Part shown: piece by piece, positions 11,483 through 21,180 of the stretch
Layout: each line of letters opens with the position of its first letter
How positions within the stretch are numbered: the stretch's first letter is position 1
Origin: Cokeromyces recurvatus
Taxonomy: Eukaryota > Mucoromycota > Mucoromycetes > Mucorales > Mucoraceae
Direction: 5' to 3'
NCBI RefSeq assembly: GCF_025118155.1
Contig: NW_026251444.1
Location: forward strand, 1 to 25,786
Length of the DNA stretch: 25,786 nt
Program-made: the position numbers and the translations under genes
Notes under the pieces: model-generated
What the model was told of the DNA's origin: nothing
The model's input: the letters and a program-made list of their open reading frames with translations, nothing else
The model's database searches: none

Positions 11483-11959
11483 TGTTTAAATATAGTGTTA
11501 TGATTGCAGTTATCTTTATAACCAAGTTAATAGTAATAAGCTATCATTTATTACATAATAATAATAATAGAAAGGATACTCATATAATAAAGCTGGTATA
11601 GTATACTTTACAGCATACTGTATATTTTACACTTGGTTTTAATAGTAGAGTCATTGTTAGAGTATTCGAGTATGAGAATAATTGTATATACTGTACTATG
11701 CGATAAGAGTAAGAATTCATCAATAGGGTTATATTCAACTACATAATTATTTGTAGTGTAGTCATATAATATATTACACACAACATCTATAAGGTTGAAC
11801 ATTATTATGTAATACCATTTCATATGATAATGATAATACTAATAATACTAATAATACTAATAATACTAATAGTAACATATGTATAATTGGTATTATTAAT
11901 ATCACTTATCTTGTAGAAGCATATAAATAACCTTCTTCATTTTCTATACTATCTTTTTT
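11483..11959 (+). repeat. 477-bp inverted repeat, left copy
   Basis: It matches the reverse complement of 17786-18262 along its whole length. I found a single base difference (T in the left copy, C in the equivalent right-copy position, inside ATACTGTATAYTTTACAC). The copy begins TGTTTAAATATAG, includes a run of AATACT/AATAAT units, and has a TATAAATA box near its inner end (about 11921-11928). Each copy contains the same 71-codon open frame, which has no known features and is probably not a gene. No terminal inverted repeat or target-site duplication was found around the single copy, so the class (solo LTR, MITE, foldback arm) is open. Confidence 0.92.
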
Positions 11960-12488
11960 TTTCAGGGTACAGTCTTTGTAATATCAATTCTTTAATAAAC
12001 TATATAAAGTTTCCGCAGACTTGTCTTTTTTGTTTTTATATATTCTCTTTCTTTATCTTTTTGCCAATCAAAAAATATATGATTTTTGAAAATTAATTAA
12101 AATCATCTCTACTCTTTATTAATTTAAAAGACATTTTTATACTTTCAAATGCCATAATTTATTAAATATGCTTTGTTAAGTGTCGGTATAGGCATAAATA
12201 TGAACACAAATCAAAGCTTAGTTCTTGATACTGGGTATTTATTCATTTCAAATAACTATTTTTATTCCTATTATTAATTTTGAGATTCTTAATACAGCTT
12301 AATCTAATTTGATCTTATACCCTTCTACAAATTATTTAATGGATTCTTTACTCATTATTATATGTTTATTTGTGCATGTAGATATTTATATTAAGGTTAT
12401 GTAAACATATTAGATTAAATAAATTCTAATATTCTTTATTATAAACTCTTTGCTTATTCTTACTTTATTGAAGATATTAAACTAGAAA

Positions 12489-12540
12489 ATATAGTTTTAC
12501 AAAAAAAAAAGTAATGTCTATTGTAACTGTAAAACTATAT
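12489..12540. repeat. Perfect 12-bp inverted repeat (hairpin)
   Basis: ATATAGTTTTAC at 12489-12500 is the exact reverse complement of GTAAAACTATAT at 12529-12540, with a 28-base spacer that starts with an A-run. In DNA this AT-rich it may be chance. Confidence 0.5.
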
Positions 12541-15225
12541 AAAGTAGTTAATATATAGAAACATAATAAAAAAAACAAAATCTGTATATTAATCTATTTC
12601 AAATGAGGAATTTAATGCTGATATTTAAAGGCTAATAATACCTACATAGTGACACTATATCAATATTTGCGATTGATATAAATCAAAATATCAACTATTA
12701 TTCAATGATAGTTAAATATACATACCAATTTCTTTAAATCTTTTATGACTTGTTCTAGTATAATTTTATATAATAAGATATGATGTGATTACTAGTTTAT
12801 AAAGATATATAATATATAAATAAAAGCTTAATAGAAGGTCATTTCTTCTAGTCGTTATTTGATTCTAATTGATTAATATTTGTCTTCTGATTATTTTGAT
12901 ATAAAAATAGATGCAAATAGAAGCTTATGCAATAATAATAAAAAAAGGGTTACACTTAGAGACTTAAAATCTACCACTCAAAGAAAATGCAAACATTTAT
13001 GACTCTAATAATCCAAGTTTATTCTTAAAGTAGTCTTTTTTTCCCTCTTAAGCCTACTGCTAGATATAAACTAATACATTTCATAAAATAATATCAGGCA
13101 TAAAATATTAAATAGTGCAATATATCCTCTTTATCTATATACTATCAGTGCTAAGTAACAAATTCAGCATAGAAAGAAATATTTCTAAATAAGGAAAATA
13201 TCTGCCTTTATGTTTTTTTTTCTTTAAAAAAGAAGGGTTGCATGTGAACATAATCGATAGTTCTAGAATAATTCTTTTTTTGAAATAATAGAAAAAAGGG
13301 AAGTAGCAAATCATCAAGATGTTTAAGAAGCGAACTTTCCCGAAACTTTTCCTTTAGCCGTAGTGTGGCTACATTTTTAGAAATCTCCGAAAAAAAAGAA
13401 AAAAAAGAAAATGGTAAATAATTATTTGATTTATACAACACATATCTAAGATAGTAATAAAGGAACAGAGTAGCATATATATATGGTGTTTTAATAATGC
13501 GCCTATATCCATAATCTATATAATAACAGTATACATACAAAAGATATATCATACATTGACATTGCTTAACATACTATATAAATTGGAATTTTTTTTTAAC
13601 AAATAAATGTAATAATAGCAGCTATAAATAAATAAATAAATAATAATAAAAAAAAAAAACCGAAGAAAAAAAAAAGATTTTGAAGTTCAGTATATCTCCT
13701 TTTTTTTTAATTGAGAAATAGAAGGCTTTTTTGTACCTTTTTCTTCTTATTAAATCTTCTTCTAATGAATTACCTCATAGACATATATCTTATGCCTTTT
13801 TTTTTTACAGTTAGGTAACACAAGATCAAGGAGATTAGTGTAACAAAGGCAAATATGTAACTATGATATGAAAGAGGATAAATATTTATCGGTTAGTTAC
13901 ATTACTATGTCAGTAAAAGTAGTATCGTATGTCATAATTATAATTTCGATTTTTCTTTCTTATCCGTAGTTTATATATATAAAACAAAAGCTTTTTCATT
14001 GTTACTCCTTTATGCAAATTACTGTGTGCCAAGAATCCTTTTATTTTTGTTTATATTAACTCTGTAATCATTTATGGATTCTTTAAAATAGTTTTTTTTT
14101 TCTCGAAGTTGTTTAACCTATTTTTAGCTGAGCAGCTCTTTTGTTAGTAGATTATGAGTATATAAGATTAGTATCCAATCGTATATAATTTTTGTAATAA
14201 AGTAATATGTATTAAATCCAAACAATTCTTAAATAGTAGATACTCATTTCTCAGGTAAAATTGCTAATAAATATCCATGTCATATTCTCTTATTACTGCT
14301 ATTTATTATTTTTGGATATAATAAGTTTCCTTCTTTATCGTAATAAGGGTTGTTTCAAGTATTAAATATGTTATAAATCTATGAAACAAAAGGTACAGTT
14401 ATATATATATATATATATAAAAAAAAAAATACAAAAGAAAGTTCTTTTGTTTAATATATTTGTTTGTGTTTACCATTTATTTTCATTTTGTATCATATCC
14501 ATTAAGGAATCATCACATTATATTCAAAATCGGAGATTCTACGTTTGATTAACAGTTTCTTTGGAAGCTAAAAAAGATATTAAAAAACCAAGTTAAATAT
14601 AACGATAGTTGAATATATTGGATTTTATAAGATGCATAACGCCTTTATTATTTAATATATAGTCTTAAATTAATAGCTTGTACGCCATACTTTCATTTAT
14701 AGATATATCATGGATCGACTTGCATAATAACCTTTAACCGTATAGCTCCGCTTCTTTACTATGTTGTTATTTACGCAGGATTTTTATAACATCATATCTT
14801 CTCCGCTCCGAGACTGTTTCCTCCACTTTTTCGATTTTTTTTTTTCAAACTGGTTTATTGGTTAAACTTTAATATTTTATTTAAGATCCAATCATAATAG
14901 AATCGTTTGTGTCATATGACGATCCTTTCTTAACCTACACATTTTATCTTTTATTGTTTCATTGCAACATACACTTCATTATTTTGCTTGATTTTTCTCA
15001 TTTTCATTTTAATAGAATTTTGCAAATATCCGATTTTTTTTCTCTTTAAGAAATAAAAAGAAAGTGTCCATAATACCATGTAATCTTTTTTTTTTAATAT
15101 TACTATGGACGTCAAAATGTATAGGCGATGTACGCGGTGAGATAAAATACTGAGTTATATTTGGTTTTAAAATTTTAATACTTGACAATTGAAAACTTTT
15201 TTTTTTTTTTGATTTGATTTATGGC

Positions 15226-15250
15226 GGATAAATGCTAGACCGCTCTGACG
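15226..15250 (+). promoter_or_regulatory. Possible upstream element of the MFS gene
   Basis: GGATAAATGCTAGACCG followed by CTCTGACG lies about 300 bp before the transporter ATG. Near-identical words (GGATAATGCTAGACGG and CTCTGACG) occur about 100-180 bp before the ATG of the 285-residue gene near 24125. Shared control is an inference from this resemblance alone. Confidence 0.3.
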
Positions 15251-15545
15251 GGGTGATTGTGAACCAAGATCAACCATATCAAAATATTTTTTTTTAATAC
15301 GCCTAAAAGATGTTATTTTTGATTTATATAAATACATGTATCCAATTTCATTTTTTTTTTATTTTTTATTTTCTTCGAATATAATATCTTCTTTTTTTTT
15401 CCTTTAATTGTACATAAACCTTTATATATATATATTTTTTTTTTAATTGACTCATATAACAACATTACATATTTTTAGAGAAAATAGAAATATATTTTTC
15501 AACTTATTAGATACTATTACATAACTCATATATTATCTGCTTATC

Positions 15546-17271
15546 ATGTCAGAACCAAAAATAACTCCTAATGAACTTGAAGCTGGTAAAAAGGAGCATA
15601 GAAATTCAAATGTGAGCGACTCCAGTACAGTGCATGATACATTTGTAATTAATGAACCAATTCCTCTTCAAGAAGTCACTTCATATCGTGAACAAATTCG
15701 TGAGCAGATGCCTCCTGGTATCCTTGCTACTCGTACTTTATCTATTAATCGTTACTCTTCAAAAAATACTGAACTTGAAATAGTAAATTCTCGTATTATG
15801 ACTCAACAATCTGAAAAGCATCCTATAATACACTATGTGAATTGGGATGAAAATGATCCAGAATGTCCTTATAACTGGGATTCTAAATTCCGTTGGATGT
15901 ATACTATTGTAGTTGCTGGTCTTGTTGTTTCTGCAGCCTTTGGTTCCTCTGTTATTACAGGTCGATTAAATGGTGTCGTTGAGTCCTTTGGTTGTACAGA
16001 TGAAGTTGCTATTTTACAGGTTTCTCTTATGGTTTTCGGTTTCATGTTGGGTCCTCTTCTTTGGTCTCCTTTATCAGAACTTTTTGGCCGTAAGCCTGTT
16101 TATGTAGTCGCTCTTGGCATATATACCATCTTTAATATTCCTTGTGCGGTTGCTAAGAATATTCAAACTGTATTAGTCTGTCGATTCTTCTCTGGTTTCT
16201 TTGCTTCATGTTGTTTAACCCTTGCTGGTGGTTCTATTTCTGATCTTTTCCCTACTGAGACCCGTGGTAATGCTATTGCTTATTTCGCTGCTGCTCCTTA
16301 TGCTGGTCCTGTTTTAGGTCCTATTGTAGGCGGCTGGATTTCTGTTGGTACTCAAAATTGGAGATGGATTTATTGGGTATGTTTATCTTATTTTTTTTAT
16401 TATTATAATTATGGAACTAATAACTAAATTTTAATAGGTTAATATGATTTTTGCTGGTGTTATGTGGATTATTATCTGTTGTTTACCTGAAACATACCAT
16501 CCTGTCCTTCTTGCTAGACGTGCTAAACGTATTAGAGCAGAAACCGGTGATCCAACTTTTGTAACTGTTGAAGAAGAATTCCCTGTGCCTATCTCTGAAT
16601 TAGTTCAAGCTAACTTGATTCGTCCTTTCATTATGATTTTTACTGAACCTATTTTGACTTTGATGTCCTTGTATATTGCTGTCATTTATGCTTTATTGTA
16701 TGCTTTCTTCTTTGCATATCCTATTGTATTTGCTCAACACGGTATGAATGATGGTGAAATCGGTTTGACTTTCCTCGGTATCATTGTTGGTACTTTCTTT
16801 GCTTTGATGGTAACACCTCAATTTGAAAAGAGGTTTAGAAAAGTTGTGCACGATAAGAATGGCTCACCCGATCCTGAAGATCGTTTACCTGGTATGATGT
16901 TTGCTGCACCTTTTGTACCCATCTCTCTTTTTATTTTCGCTTGGACTTCATATCCTTGGATTGCTTGGATTGGTCCTGTTATGTCTGGTGTTCCTTTCGG
17001 TTTTGGTATGGTTATTGTGTACTATTCTGCTAACAATTATATCATTGATTGTTTCCCTCGTTATGTCACATCTGCATTGGCTGCAAAGACTTTAATTCGT
17101 TCTGGTTCTGGTGCTGCCTTCCCACTTTTCATTAATCAAATGTATGCTCGTTTGAATAACGAATGGGCTGGTACATTACTTGCATTTATTTCTCTTGCTA
17201 TTTTACCAATTCCTTTTGCTTTCTACAAATGGGGCGCTAACATTCGTGCAAGATCAAAGAGTGCTTCTTAA
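15546..17271 (+). CDS. MFS transporter, DHA1 (fungal polyamine/multidrug-type) family, two exons
   Basis: Exons 15546-16376 and 16438-17271 join in frame to 554 residues across a 61-nt intron (GTATGT...AATAG, with ACTAA branch-like sequence); reading through would stop inside the intron. A hydrophilic N-terminus of about 115 residues ends in the family signature WDENDPECPYNW (100-111). Twelve membrane segments are expected. Motif A (SPLSELFGRKPVY, about 174-186) follows segment 2, the RFFSGFFAS segment follows at 213-221, and motif C (GPVLGPIVGGW, 254-264) sits in segment 5; the second half ends with the NYIIDCFPRYVTSALAAKT and FPLFINQMY patterns typical of FLR1/TPO1-type proton-coupled exporters. 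Substrate cannot be read from sequence. It is the only gene between the two 477-bp inverted repeats. No breaks are seen. Confidence 0.93.
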
Positions 17272-17785
17272 TTCATTTTTTTTATTTTCTCTCTCTCTCT
17301 CTTTTTTTTTTACTTTATTACACACATATATCATATTTTTCTTTTAGATTTTATTATAATTAATTTTTATATATTATTTTTGATACGCTAGTATCATTAT
17401 TGCATTTTACTATGTTATACACATAATATATGTATATTTTTTTTATTTTTTTTTTTTTTTTTTAGAACTTAATTTTATCCTAATAATACAACGCCTTTAT
17501 GTAAATAAATTTATACACTCGCTTTGCTTTATATCTATATCTAAAATATATGTTTTTTCTTTAATCTTTAATTATTTTTATTTATTTTTTTTAAAAAAAA
17601 CATGTTTCTTCAATAGTAAATGTGTTCATAAAAAAAAAGTTGCGCTGAAATGAATTATAATTGTGCCTTTTTTGTTGCTAATGCATCTAAACTTTAACAA
17701 ACACTTTTTCTGCTGTTCAGTTAACACTGCAATGTTAGCTGCTTTCTAGTACACAATGGTATGGAATGGTATGGTATATAAAAAC
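17272..17785. other. 3' flank of the MFS gene, no gene seen
   Basis: T-rich DNA carrying the probable 3' UTR and poly(A) signals of the transporter. It runs up to a TATGGAATGGTATGG stretch next to the right inverted-repeat copy. No other feature is supported. Confidence 0.5.
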
Positions 17786-18262
17786 AAAAAAGATAGTATA
17801 GAAAATGAAGAAGGTTATTTATATGCTTCTACAAGATAAGTGATATTAATAATACCAATTATACATATGTTACTATTAGTATTATTAGTATTATTAGTAT
17901 TATTAGTATTATCATTATCATATGAAATGGTATTACATAATAATGTTCAACCTTATAGATGTTGTGTGTAATATATTATATGACTACACTACAAATAATT
18001 ATGTAGTTGAATATAACCCTATTGATGAATTCTTACTCTTATCGCATAGTACAGTATATACAATTATTCTCATACTCGAATACTCTAACAATGACTCTAC
18101 TATTAAAACCAAGTGTAAAGTATACAGTATGCTGTAAAGTATACTATACCAGCTTTATTATATGAGTATCCTTTCTATTATTATTATTATGTAATAAATG
18201 ATAGCTTATTACTATTAACTTGGTTATAAAGATAACTGCAATCATAACACTATATTTAAACA
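17786..18262 (-). repeat. 477-bp inverted repeat, right copy
   Basis: Reverse-complement partner of 11483-11959, equal in length and differing at one position that I could find. Homology stops abruptly on both sides: the inner end fades in an A-run (six shared A), the outer end after TTTAAACA. The copy starts about 515 bp after the transporter stop codon. In this orientation its TATAAATA box points back toward the transporter. Confidence 0.92.
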
Positions 18263-18699
18263 TCTTAGTATTATTGGCTATGATTGGAATTTGTTCTTCA
18301 TTATCTAGAGTCTATTCTTCTAGTATTCAGCAATAATCTTTGAATATTTTGTATGGTAGTTGTCCTCTGCATTATTTATCAACATGGATCAATCAAATGG
18401 CTAAATTTGTTAATATATGATCTTTAATTAGCTATATCTATTTTTGACGTAGCTGCTTATATCCAAATTAGTATATATAGTTACCTAAGAGCCAATATTA
18501 ATCTAACTCATGAATTAATAGGAGCCTATGTATCTCATATAGATCAATTGTATTATTCAAACTGGCTAATTAATATCGTTAGTTTATTATTGTGAAATTC
18601 GTTAGCACTTTCCCCTCTCCACAGACATATATTATTGGAAATGAAATATCTATCTGAAATATTTCTTTTCACATATTCATCCACGTACGAGCAATATGA

Positions 18700-18719
18700 G
18701 GGGGAGGGGAGGGGAAAGG
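18700..18719 (+). other. G-rich block, possible G-quadruplex
   Basis: GGGGG-A-GGGG-A-GGGG-AAA-GG with very short spacers, an outlier in this AT-rich window. Three runs of four or five G and a final GG would allow a two-layer quadruplex, or a stronger one formed between strands. Function unknown. Confidence 0.45.
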
Positions 18720-19439
18720 CGAAATCATTGTGCATACGTTTCAAACTATAGTATTAAATTCAATATTAAAAAATAGCAATAGCTATTTTCTTGGAACTTA
18801 TATATCTATTACTTTTCAAAATAAGTATCAGGGAATTAATAAAAATGAGCACATCAAAATAATTCACCGTAGGGTATTACTAGTTTCAGGGGTCGCAAGC
18901 TATAACTGTATGGAATATATAATTCTCAATATTAACTAATGATTTTATGTATTATAGATTTTAGGCATAGAAAGGGACCATTGATTGAGGTTATTTTTTT
19001 TTCCATCGCCACAATGGCAGGTATAAGTCTTATACTACTTATAATCAATTGCTCTTCCTCTAAAATACACATACATATACATATATATAAACGAGAGAAT
19101 TGCTTTCAAAATTTATTAGTTAGTTACTATTTGTTCATTAGAAGTTTTATAACGTCTTTGAAATATCCAGATAACTAATATACATTTTTTTAAATGATAA
19201 AAAAAAGGGGGATATTCAAGATATTTTATAACAGTATGGGAGAAGAGAAATAACGTATTTGTTGATCCCAGTAATAGAGTAGTTACAATAGTTCAAAAAG
19301 TGGCTTAGATAGTAAGTAAGCATTAAAATTCCGCTTAATGGAAGAAGGAAAAAAAAAAATCCAATGATATAATTTTATCTACAGCAGCTGTCTAATTGTG
19401 ATCCCCCTCTTCTTCGCAATAGGTAAAGTAAAATAGTGA

Positions 19440-19488
19440 CCCATCCATCCATCCATCCATCCATCCATCTATTCATTCATTCATTCAT
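19440..19488 (+). repeat. CCAT/CATT tetranucleotide microsatellite
   Basis: About seven CCAT units are followed by CTATT and four CATT units, a simple tandem repeat with a one-base unit change halfway. Confidence 0.9.
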
Positions 19489-19638
19489 ATATTACTCAAC
19501 TACTTAAGAAGTAGAAGAAGTTTTGCTATCTACAAATAGAAGAATTTTTCTCCTTTGAATGAATAAATGGAGTATACAATTATATAATGGTGAAACTGAC
19601 AATTACTCCTTTAATTTAGACTTTTTGCATTTTTAAAC

Positions 19639-20329
19639 ATGGTCAGAGTTTCCGTCTTGAACGATTGTTTGAACAACATTAACAACGCTGAAAAGCGTGG
19701 TAAGAGACAAGTCATGATCCGTCCTTCTTCCAAGGTCATCATCAAGTTCTTGTCCGTCATGCAAAAGCACGGTAAAGTATAGAAGGTATTGGATTGTATG
19801 TAGAGAGAGAAAGAAAGAATATATAGTTCAATATATTCCGTAGTATAACTAGTTGAAATTTTATTTTTTTTTTGCAACAGATTTCGACCTTTAAATCTAC
19901 GGTAGATTAAATGTCATTCTCTTACACTTTACTCGATTTTTACCGTATCGAGTATTGTTTATAGAAGCGATACATTCTTTCTTTCTCTATATATAATTCA
20001 ATATATACACACATACATACATTAAGGTGATTATCTGGATGACTAATTATATAAATACATATATTATAGGTTATATTGGTGAATTCGAAGAAATTGATGA
20101 TCACCGTTCTGGTAAGATTGTCGTTCAACTTCTCGGCCGTATTAACAAGTGTGGTGTTATCTCTCCTCGTTTCAACATTAAGCTTACTGAACTCGAAAAG
20201 TGGACAGCTAACTTGTTGCCTGCTCGTCAATTCGGTTACCTTATCTTGACCACTTCTGCTGGTATCATGGATCATGAAGAAGCCCGTCAAAAGCACGCTG
20301 GTGGTAAGATCCTTGGTTTCTTCTATTAA
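19639..20329 (+). CDS. RPS22: 40S ribosomal protein uS8 (RPS22 / S15a), two exons
   Basis: Cytosolic small-subunit ribosomal protein uS8, binding the central domain of 18S rRNA. Exons 19639-19771 and 20070-20329 join in frame (split Gly codon, KHG|YIGEFE) to 130 residues, the usual eukaryotic length. [20 protein letters not shown] opens the protein and [20 protein letters not shown] plus GGKILGFFY closes it, all characteristic of the family. Codons favour C-ending forms (AAC, ATC, GTC), as expected of a highly expressed gene and unlike its neighbours. The 298-nt intron (GTAAAG...TATAG, branch-like GACTAAT) is several times longer than the other introns here and carries a snoRNA-like fold. The gene is convergent with the small minus-strand gene at 20396-20990, leaving 66 bp between stop codons. 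Confidence 0.97.
19806..19988 (+). repeat. 15-bp intronic stem enclosing the snoRNA candidate
   Basis: AGAGAAAGAAAGAAT (19806-19820) is the exact reverse complement of ATTCTTTCTTTCTCT (19974-19988). Pairing would close a loop around the snoRNA and bring the ends of the long intron together. It touches the last A of the ACA box and the three bases after it, so it must open, or be cut, for a mature H/ACA end. Confidence 0.75.
19836..19977 (+). ncRNA. Intronic box H/ACA snoRNA candidate (snR44-like) in the RPS22 intron
   Basis: Hairpin 1 has a lower stem CCGTAG/CTACGG (19838-19843 with 19897-19902), an open pocket, and an upper stem GTTGAAAT/ATTTCGAC (19852-19859 with 19881-19888, one G-U). Box H AGATTA (ANANNA) follows at 19904-19909, 15 nt after the upper stem. 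Hairpin 2 has the perfect upper stem TACTCGAT/ATCGAGTA (19930-19937 with 19947-19954), then ACA at 19972-19974, three bases before the predicted 3' end. Pocket 1 strands (ATAACT, 19845-19850; TTTAA, 19890-19894) are complementary to both sides of SSU rRNA U106 (yeast numbering): AGUUAU after it and UUAAA before it. From memory, yeast snR44 modifies this site and is hosted in the RPS22B intron. Pocket 2 (TCTTACA, 19920-19926; TTTA, 19958-19961) fits LSU U990. The weakest part is the imperfect basal stem of hairpin 2. Confidence 0.82.
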
Positions 20330-20395
20330 GCCATTCAAATAATAAAGAAAGATAATTAAATATTGTTATGTGTATAAACATATACGCAATATTTA

Positions 20396-20990
20396 TTAAC
20401 AAAAGCATGAAAATAACCAATTATTGCTTTTAATATTTTTTTGTATTGAAATGTTTGTAACACTACTATTCATGCTACTATCATCGTCATCATCTTGTAA
20501 TTTACATGAAGAAGGTTTATATCCATTTTCTCTTAATAATTGATGTGTCCAGGATAAATAAAGTCCTTCATCATCTTCATCAACTGAATTGACTAATATA
20601 AGATATTTAATAATGAATCGATTTATAGTGCGGCAAACAATACCTGATGATATTGTACCATAATTATGAATTATCATTGATAAAGATGATTTGTCTAATA
20701 GATGAAATGTTAAGAACACGCAAAGACATGCTCATTCTATTATTAAACCTTTTGATAATGGATCATAACAGTCTTCATTATTAGAGCAAAGTGAGAAATT
20801 AGAAGAAGAAGGTGTAGGAGGTAATTCGGATTGATAAAAATAGGGTAATGTCTATAGGCAGTCATTATTAACAAATAACTACTAACCAGCAAAAAAAAAA
20901 AGACAATTATAAAATAGAATAGAATACCTTTTTCTCTTCTTTATTACTATTTAATAAGCTGGAAGAGGACAGATTATATTGTTGTGGCAT
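20396..20990 (-). CDS. Small spliced gene of unknown function (about 154 residues)
   Basis: I do not recognise the product. Exons 20990-20928, 20851-20749 and 20694-20396 join in frame. Intron 1 is 76 nt (GTATTC...TATAG). Intron 2 is 54 nt (GTTTAA...TTAG) with a CTTAAC branch-like site, and removes an in-frame TGA. A further 51-nt segment (20643-20593, CAG|GTATTG...ATTAG) could also be an intron, giving about 137 residues. The N-terminus is Ser-rich (MPQQYNLSSSSLLNSNKEEKK), followed by a Pro/Ser segment and an acidic VDEDDEG stretch. The best-ordered part is GLYLSWTHQLLRENGYKPS, probably helical. An acidic DDDDDSS tract precedes a Cys-containing tail. No signal peptide or membrane segment is clear. 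It is convergent with RPS22. Confidence 0.6.
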
Positions 20991-21180
20991 AGAAAGAGAT
21001 CAAAGAAAAGATGAAAAAAGAAAGGAAAGAAAGAAAGAAAGAAAAAAAAAAACCAGTGGCATAAAAAATGATGCTGATCGGAGTTATTACGTAATAAGAA
21101 GAAGGTACAACAATTACTTTAATCTATAAATACGAATTACATTTGTAACAGATCACTTTTCTTTATCTCCTTCTGGCCAT

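Larger units (their letters stand above)
11960..15545. other. AT-rich DNA inside the inverted-repeat pair, upstream of the MFS gene
   Basis: No supportable gene in about 3.6 kb. It holds a (TA)n run at about 14399-14418, A/T homopolymers and a perfect 12-bp inverted repeat at 12489-12540. A 114-codon minus-strand frame (13208-13552) is Tyr/Phe/Leu-rich low-complexity translation and was not accepted. The final 400 bp should hold the promoter of the transporter; the G+C-richer patch at 15226-15256 stands out. Confidence 0.5.
18263..19638. other. Intergenic DNA upstream of RPS22, no gene seen
   Basis: Several overlapping short open frames at 18553-19178 lack motifs and are not accepted. The stretch holds a G-rich block (18700-18719) and a CCAT/CATT microsatellite (19440-19488). 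The last 150 bp should contain the RPS22 promoter and 5' UTR; no clear TATA box was assigned. Confidence 0.5.

Noticed and set aside
11608..11823. 71-codon open frame present in both 477-bp repeats (also 17922-18137)
   Set aside because: It is conserved only because the repeat is duplicated; composition is AT-driven and no motif, signal or family is visible.
11483..11959. Solo LTR of a retrotransposon (TG start, TATA box)
   Set aside because: The far ends of the two copies do not share a CA end, and no short target duplication flanks either copy. Kept as an unclassified repeat.
13208..13552. 114-codon minus-strand frame
   Set aside because: Tyr/Phe/Leu/Lys-rich translation of AT-rich, A-run DNA; no domain or neighbouring exon supports it.
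18730..19178. Two consecutive plus-strand frames of 69 and 79 codons
   Set aside because: No motif, no plausible intron joining them, and composition like intergenic DNA.
19910..19977. Hairpin 2 as a guide for LSU U1056, the recalled second target of yeast snR44
   Set aside because: The pocket strands do not pair with the UUUUUGG-U-AAGCAG surroundings; U990 fits much better.
19611..20338. Minus-strand frames across the RPS22 locus
   Set aside because: Antisense shadows of the uS8 exons and its intron.
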